From the NCBI GenBank assembly GCA_031002005.1, contig JARYHS010009186.1:256771199-256835198 (forward strand): a stretch of DNA of 64,000 bases. The letters are read 5' to 3'. Positions 60,579 through 64,000 of the stretch are shown here, piece by piece. The notes beneath the pieces were generated by a model, which saw only the letters and a program-made list of their open reading frames with translations, was not told the DNA's origin and did not search any database. Position 1 is the stretch's first letter, and each line of letters opens with the position of its first letter. The DNA comes from Vandiemenella viatica (taxonomy: Eukaryota > Arthropoda > Insecta > Orthoptera > Morabidae). The position numbers and the translations under genes are program-made.

Positions 60579-62007
60579 CTGAAAAAATAATACAATGACT
60601 AAAGTTTGTACAGATGTTGATACAGGACCATTATCACTTATTAACATGATATCTAGTTAAATACACCACTTCAAAGATTACCAACCATACACTTAAAGAA
60701 ATTCAGAGTGTGAAAAGGCGAAACTCAACATCACTTTTAATAGGATCAATAAAAAAAGATATCTTACAGACTTAATAGCATAACTCCCACTGGAGGTTAT
60801 TAAACCTCCTTTTGGGGTTATGATAGTTGAAAATATCATCTCAATAAATATCAAGTTTAAACTACTGGAATCAAGCCATAGGTTTCATCTGAAATACGGG
60901 AAATATTCATAACTTAGATAATCTGTATACCCATTTTATCTGGACTGGAACTGCAAAATTACATGGATGCCACTAAAAGGGGACCTTACAGTCTTGGAAA
61001 TTCAGTTCAGGATAAGACGTCACAGGTTAGTTGTATACCTTAAGGGTGTCCACCTATTGAAGTGCACTAGACAAAAGATTCCGAGAAAAAGGGATCTTAA
61101 GTTTTACATGCAGCTCATAGATTTTTACACTATGGCATCACAGCGAAGTGGCCGAGTCTTGAGCGACCTCACTCGTTACATGGGCAATCCAGGTTCGATG
61201 CTACCTTAGGTAACTTTCTAAAAATTGTTTTAAAAATTATAACAAATAAGATTAATGACTTATCAGAATTTTTAAAATATTGTGAATTGAAAATGTCTGT
61301 TAATGAAGAAATTGTGAAAGTATCAGAAGCTACAAGTGAAATCAGTGAAGATTCATTATGCAGTAAAATTTCAAACTTGAGGCTAAAAGATGCAGTTGTT
61401 TATTACAAAAGCTTGCTTGCTAAAAATAATTTGAATCCATCGGAATCTTCAACTTCAATTTCTCATGAAGCAATGTTGATGGATGAAGAAATTTACAAAC
61501 ATACTATGGACATGCTGGATGAAAAAATACTTGATTGATGAACTTGCTCATAAAAATGAAAACTGACTATGAATCTTTTGGAAAAGTCAAAGAACTGAAT
61601 ATAAACCAGAAAAAAAGATAGCTAAACAAACTTTCTTTGGATTACAAAATTAAAGTGGTTAATATCGCAAAGGCATGCCCCATGTGGAAAATATATATAT
61701 ATATTGAACATTGGATAGGATAAAAAACCACCGCTTACCAAAGAAGAGGATTCCAGCGGCGTTGGTACACGAAAAAAACACGAACACACAAAGAATAAAA
61801 TTTTCGAGCCAGCTGCCAGCAGTGCTTGCGTGCAGCCATCTCACTTCTACTGAGGAAGAGCCAGGCTCGAAAATTTTATTCTTTGTGTGTTTGTGTTTTT
61901 TTTCATGTATCAACGCCGCTGGAATCCTCTTCTTTGGTAAGCGGTGGTTTTTTATCCTATCCAATGTTCAATATATCCGCTTTTAGCGCCTTTGTTTCCT
62001 AACAATC

Positions 62008-62040
<33 letters not shown>

Positions 62041-63132
62041 GGAATATTTATCCCAATGGGAAGAAGAAACAAAATAAAAGGAAATCTGTTTGAGAATAAT
62101 CAAATCCTGGACATATGATCACTGTGCCGAAGCCCAAAAAGATTAAAAGTTACCCCAGGTAACATCAAACCCGGATCGTCCGTGTGGTAAGCGAGTTTGC
62201 TACAGACTCTGCCACTTTTGCTGTGGTGGTATGATGTAGAAATCGACCAGGACGTGAGCTGTGCGTAAACCTTTAGAGCCCTTTTTCCTCATAATCTTCT
62301 TGCTAGTGCACTTTATTACTTTACTGGGTGGACATCCTTAAGGTATACTACTAACCTGCGAGTTCCATCCTGAACTGAATTTCTGAGAAGTTCCCCTTCT
62401 AAGACTTCCTACAAAGATCAACAAGGTATTTCCAAAAGAATAATTGTTTTATTTTTTTTAATCAGTAATGAAAAAACTACTGATTAAGACTATTGACACT
62501 GAAATAAGTTTCTAAAAAAATTTACGCAATTGATGAAAATGTGTCAAGATCATAGGATCAGTTCCATAGGAACATCTTCAGCTTTAGTTACTCATTTTGG
62601 GATGGAACTTCATTTAATAAAGACTCATTTGACTAAAACTGTTCAAATATGACCATACGCCATTTCCCTTACATTAAAAGAAAGATTTTTTTTCTCACTA
62701 ACATGCATTTAAAAAATGTCATGTGAAAATCATTGTGATGGGAAGACATTGTAAAGTTTATTTCAATCCTTTAGATTCAGAAAATATATTTATACAAAAA
62801 TTTGGTATAACCACAGGATAGAAAAACTGTCTTAAATAACTCATTCCTGAATATCTTACTTTTTTCCTCTGTTTTGTTTGTTTATGTTGCTAAGATTAAA
62901 AACTTATCAATTGGATTAGATTAATGCAAGAACTTACCTTCTTTGGCAAAATGTGAACACTAACATTATATGTACCAGGTTTAGTCCACAATTCTATTTG
63001 AGCCAAAACCTGGTTACAGAAAGAATTGCTCATAACAAACGAAGGATGGCCTGTTGCACAGCCCAAGTTCACTAGTCGACCTTCTGCAAGAACAATGATA
63101 TGTCTTCCACTTGATAGCTTGTAACGGTCAAC
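60447..63132 (-). CDS. Ahcy: S-adenosylhomocysteine hydrolase, last two coding exons (5' part beyond right edge)
   Basis: The enzyme splits S-adenosylhomocysteine to adenosine and homocysteine using bound NAD, keeping cellular methylation going; cytosol and nucleus. Two exons (63132-62938 and 60578-60447) join in phase 0 and give the last 108 residues of a protein usually about 430 long. They read [20 protein letters not shown], then [27 protein letters not shown], and end in [11 protein letters not shown]. The [11 protein letters not shown] block lines the NAD/substrate site. The terminal Lys and Tyr of KPDHYRY reach the NAD of the partner subunit in known structures. All are present, so this is the conserved active form rather than the divergent AHCYL type. 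No polyadenylation signal is obvious near the stop. Confidence 0.95.
61287..61538 (+). other. Unrecognised 83-codon frame inside the inverted-repeat element
   Basis: An acidic, Ser-rich frame starting [20 protein letters not shown]. No domain recognised. It could be the N-terminal scrap of an element protein. Confidence 0.25.
61700..61975. mobile_element. PLE-type palindrome in the Ahcy intron
   Basis: Two arms of about 112 bases (61700-61810 and 61863-61975) are inverted copies at roughly 95% identity (gaacattggataggat, accaccgcttacc, agaagaggattccagcggcg). The terminal unit resembles that at 59820-59880. A hammerhead-like core lies at the inner edge of the right arm. High arm identity suggests it is young. 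Confidence 0.75.
61850..61872 (+). ncRNA. Best hammerhead-ribozyme-like core of the window
   Basis: CUGAGGA (61850-61856), one unpaired A, GAGC (61858-61861) pairing perfectly with GCUC (61865-61868) across a CAG loop, then GAAA (61869-61872). All invariant core bases of both strands are present. The following U-rich stretch does not give a clear stem III, and stem I was not found. It may need the inverted arm to pair. Confidence 0.6.
62003..62034. repeat. (AT)n microsatellite
   Basis: About 15 AT repeats directly after the palindrome. Confidence 0.95.
62938..63132 (-). CDS. Ahcy: Ahcy penultimate exon
   Basis: 195 bases, 65 codons in phase 0 at both ends. It reads [20 protein letters not shown], then [18 protein letters not shown], ending VSVHILPKK. 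Acceptor ATATTCCAG, donor AAG|GTAAGT. Confidence 0.95.
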
Positions 63133-64000
63133 CTGGAATATGACAAAGGAAATAAACTAGTGTATCTTCTAAACTTTCCTTTTAGAATCTAAAGGAAGAG
63201 AGTAGCACTGAGATTATATATGTATTCATCATTTAAAGCACAGTATATAGTTACTGATGAGTACATTTTGATGCTGCAGCCCTTATGGTAAGCTGTTGCA
63301 AGTGGTATTTATAATTTACTCACACTTGTCCTATTCCTACTGTCTAATAGCACTATACATAAAAATGAAGTGAGAAACCATCAGTCACTACACATGACGG
63401 CATAGAAACAGCAAAAACATGAATACAGATCATATAGAGATTTTCAAGGTTAAACCCTTCAACAGTAGAACAAAGAGTGGTCAGGGTAACTATCTAGTTA
63501 ATGCACATTGGCAGTAAACTGTAGGCAGACACACATGGTTAATGAAAAGGTTATGTGAATGGAGTCTAGAGAGGCAGAACGCATGAAAATGGTCGAGTTT
63601 TCACAACTCTAACAACCTTAACTGTTTTACAGTGAGCGCTTTCAATTTTTCCTGTTTTTACTACCCTGCCAAGTCTATTAGTCAATATTAGACTCTTCAA
63701 GACCAGTAGATTCTGCATGTGGCTTTATCCCTGAGGAAGATCGTAATCCTCAGTCGAAGCATCTAGAGAAAAGGAGTTCAGATTGGTCGCAGCATATATA
63801 TTTGCAAAGTAATCTAACACGTTAAGGTTTAATCAAAATGCTGTGTTCGTATTGGTTTGTTTGTTTTTCACCTTCCTTCATATGTGGTAGATCATGGTTT
63901 TAATTTCATTTCATTGTTTTGATTGCCTAACATTATTTTCACTGTCTATTATCACAAAGAGAATAATCACAATGTGAGAAAACATTAAAACAAAAATCGA
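63133..64000. other. Ahcy intron sequence to the window edge
   Basis: No further exon seen. A weaker hammerhead-like string lies on + at 63731-63759: CUGAGGA, an A, GAU...GUC as a short stem II, then GAAG in place of GAAA. Confidence 0.5.

Larger units (their letters stand above)
60975..62400. mobile_element. Element with inverted repeats of about 230 bp in the Ahcy intron
   Basis: Sequence at 60990-61225 (attcagttcagga, caggttag, gtataccttaag, gtccacc, aagtgcacta) recurs inverted at 62150-62400 with about one change in five to ten bases. Between them are a + frame (61287-61538) with no recognisable family and a PLE-type palindrome. This looks like a DNA transposon or foldback with long inverted ends. 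I cannot fix exact tips or a target duplication. Confidence 0.65.

Noticed and set aside
61659..61986. Two near-identical frames of about 95 codons on opposite strands
   Set aside because: They mirror each other because the locus is a palindrome. Not proteins.

Overview
This is eukaryotic nuclear DNA, AT-rich and intron-rich, most likely from an insect with a large repeat-laden genome. An orthopteran or related polyneopteran is my guess; the species cannot be fixed from the sequence. Evidence is three conserved animal housekeeping genes with long introns, plus dense insect-type transposons: Penelope-like elements (PLEs), CR1/Jockey-group, RTE-like and I-like LINEs, piggyBac, Tc1/mariner, hAT and PIF/Harbinger.

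Host genes. (1) The last two coding exons of the cytoplasmic dynein light intermediate chain on + (5253-5367 and 6194-6324), with a long AT-rich 3' region. (2) A complete five-exon mitochondrial ribosomal protein L15 gene on - (32308 down to 16919), joining to 294 codons plus stop. It is convergent with the dynein gene. (3) The last two coding exons of S-adenosylhomocysteine hydrolase on - (63132-62938 and 60578-60447); the rest lies beyond the right edge. These are unrelated housekeeping functions (microtubule motor, mitochondrial translation, methyl cycle).

Layout. 1-5250 is probably dynein intron holding PLE and LINE debris. 6325-16820 is 3'UTR, intergenic sequence and decayed repeats. 16919-32308 is mRpL15 with PLE, LINE and Tc1 insertions in its introns. 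32400-60400 is a transposon graveyard with clear nesting: a hAT with two further elements inside it; an RTE-like LINE split by two other LINEs, a PLE foldback and a hAT; a Tc1 element split by a PIF/Harbinger element that holds a LINE tail; a PIF/Harbinger MITE; a decayed hAT gene; and a piggyBac element with both ends. 60447-64000 is the AHCY gene with a long-inverted-repeat element in its intron.

The most distinctive signal is a family of PLE terminal units carrying hammerhead-ribozyme-like cores (CUGANGA, stem II, GAAA). At least ten copies at different stages of decay lie across the window, several in introns on the same strand as the host gene. PLE hammerheads are an established phenomenon, so this is probably not a new system. 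The copies at 61850-61872, 18614-18637 and 20594-20641 are the best to test.
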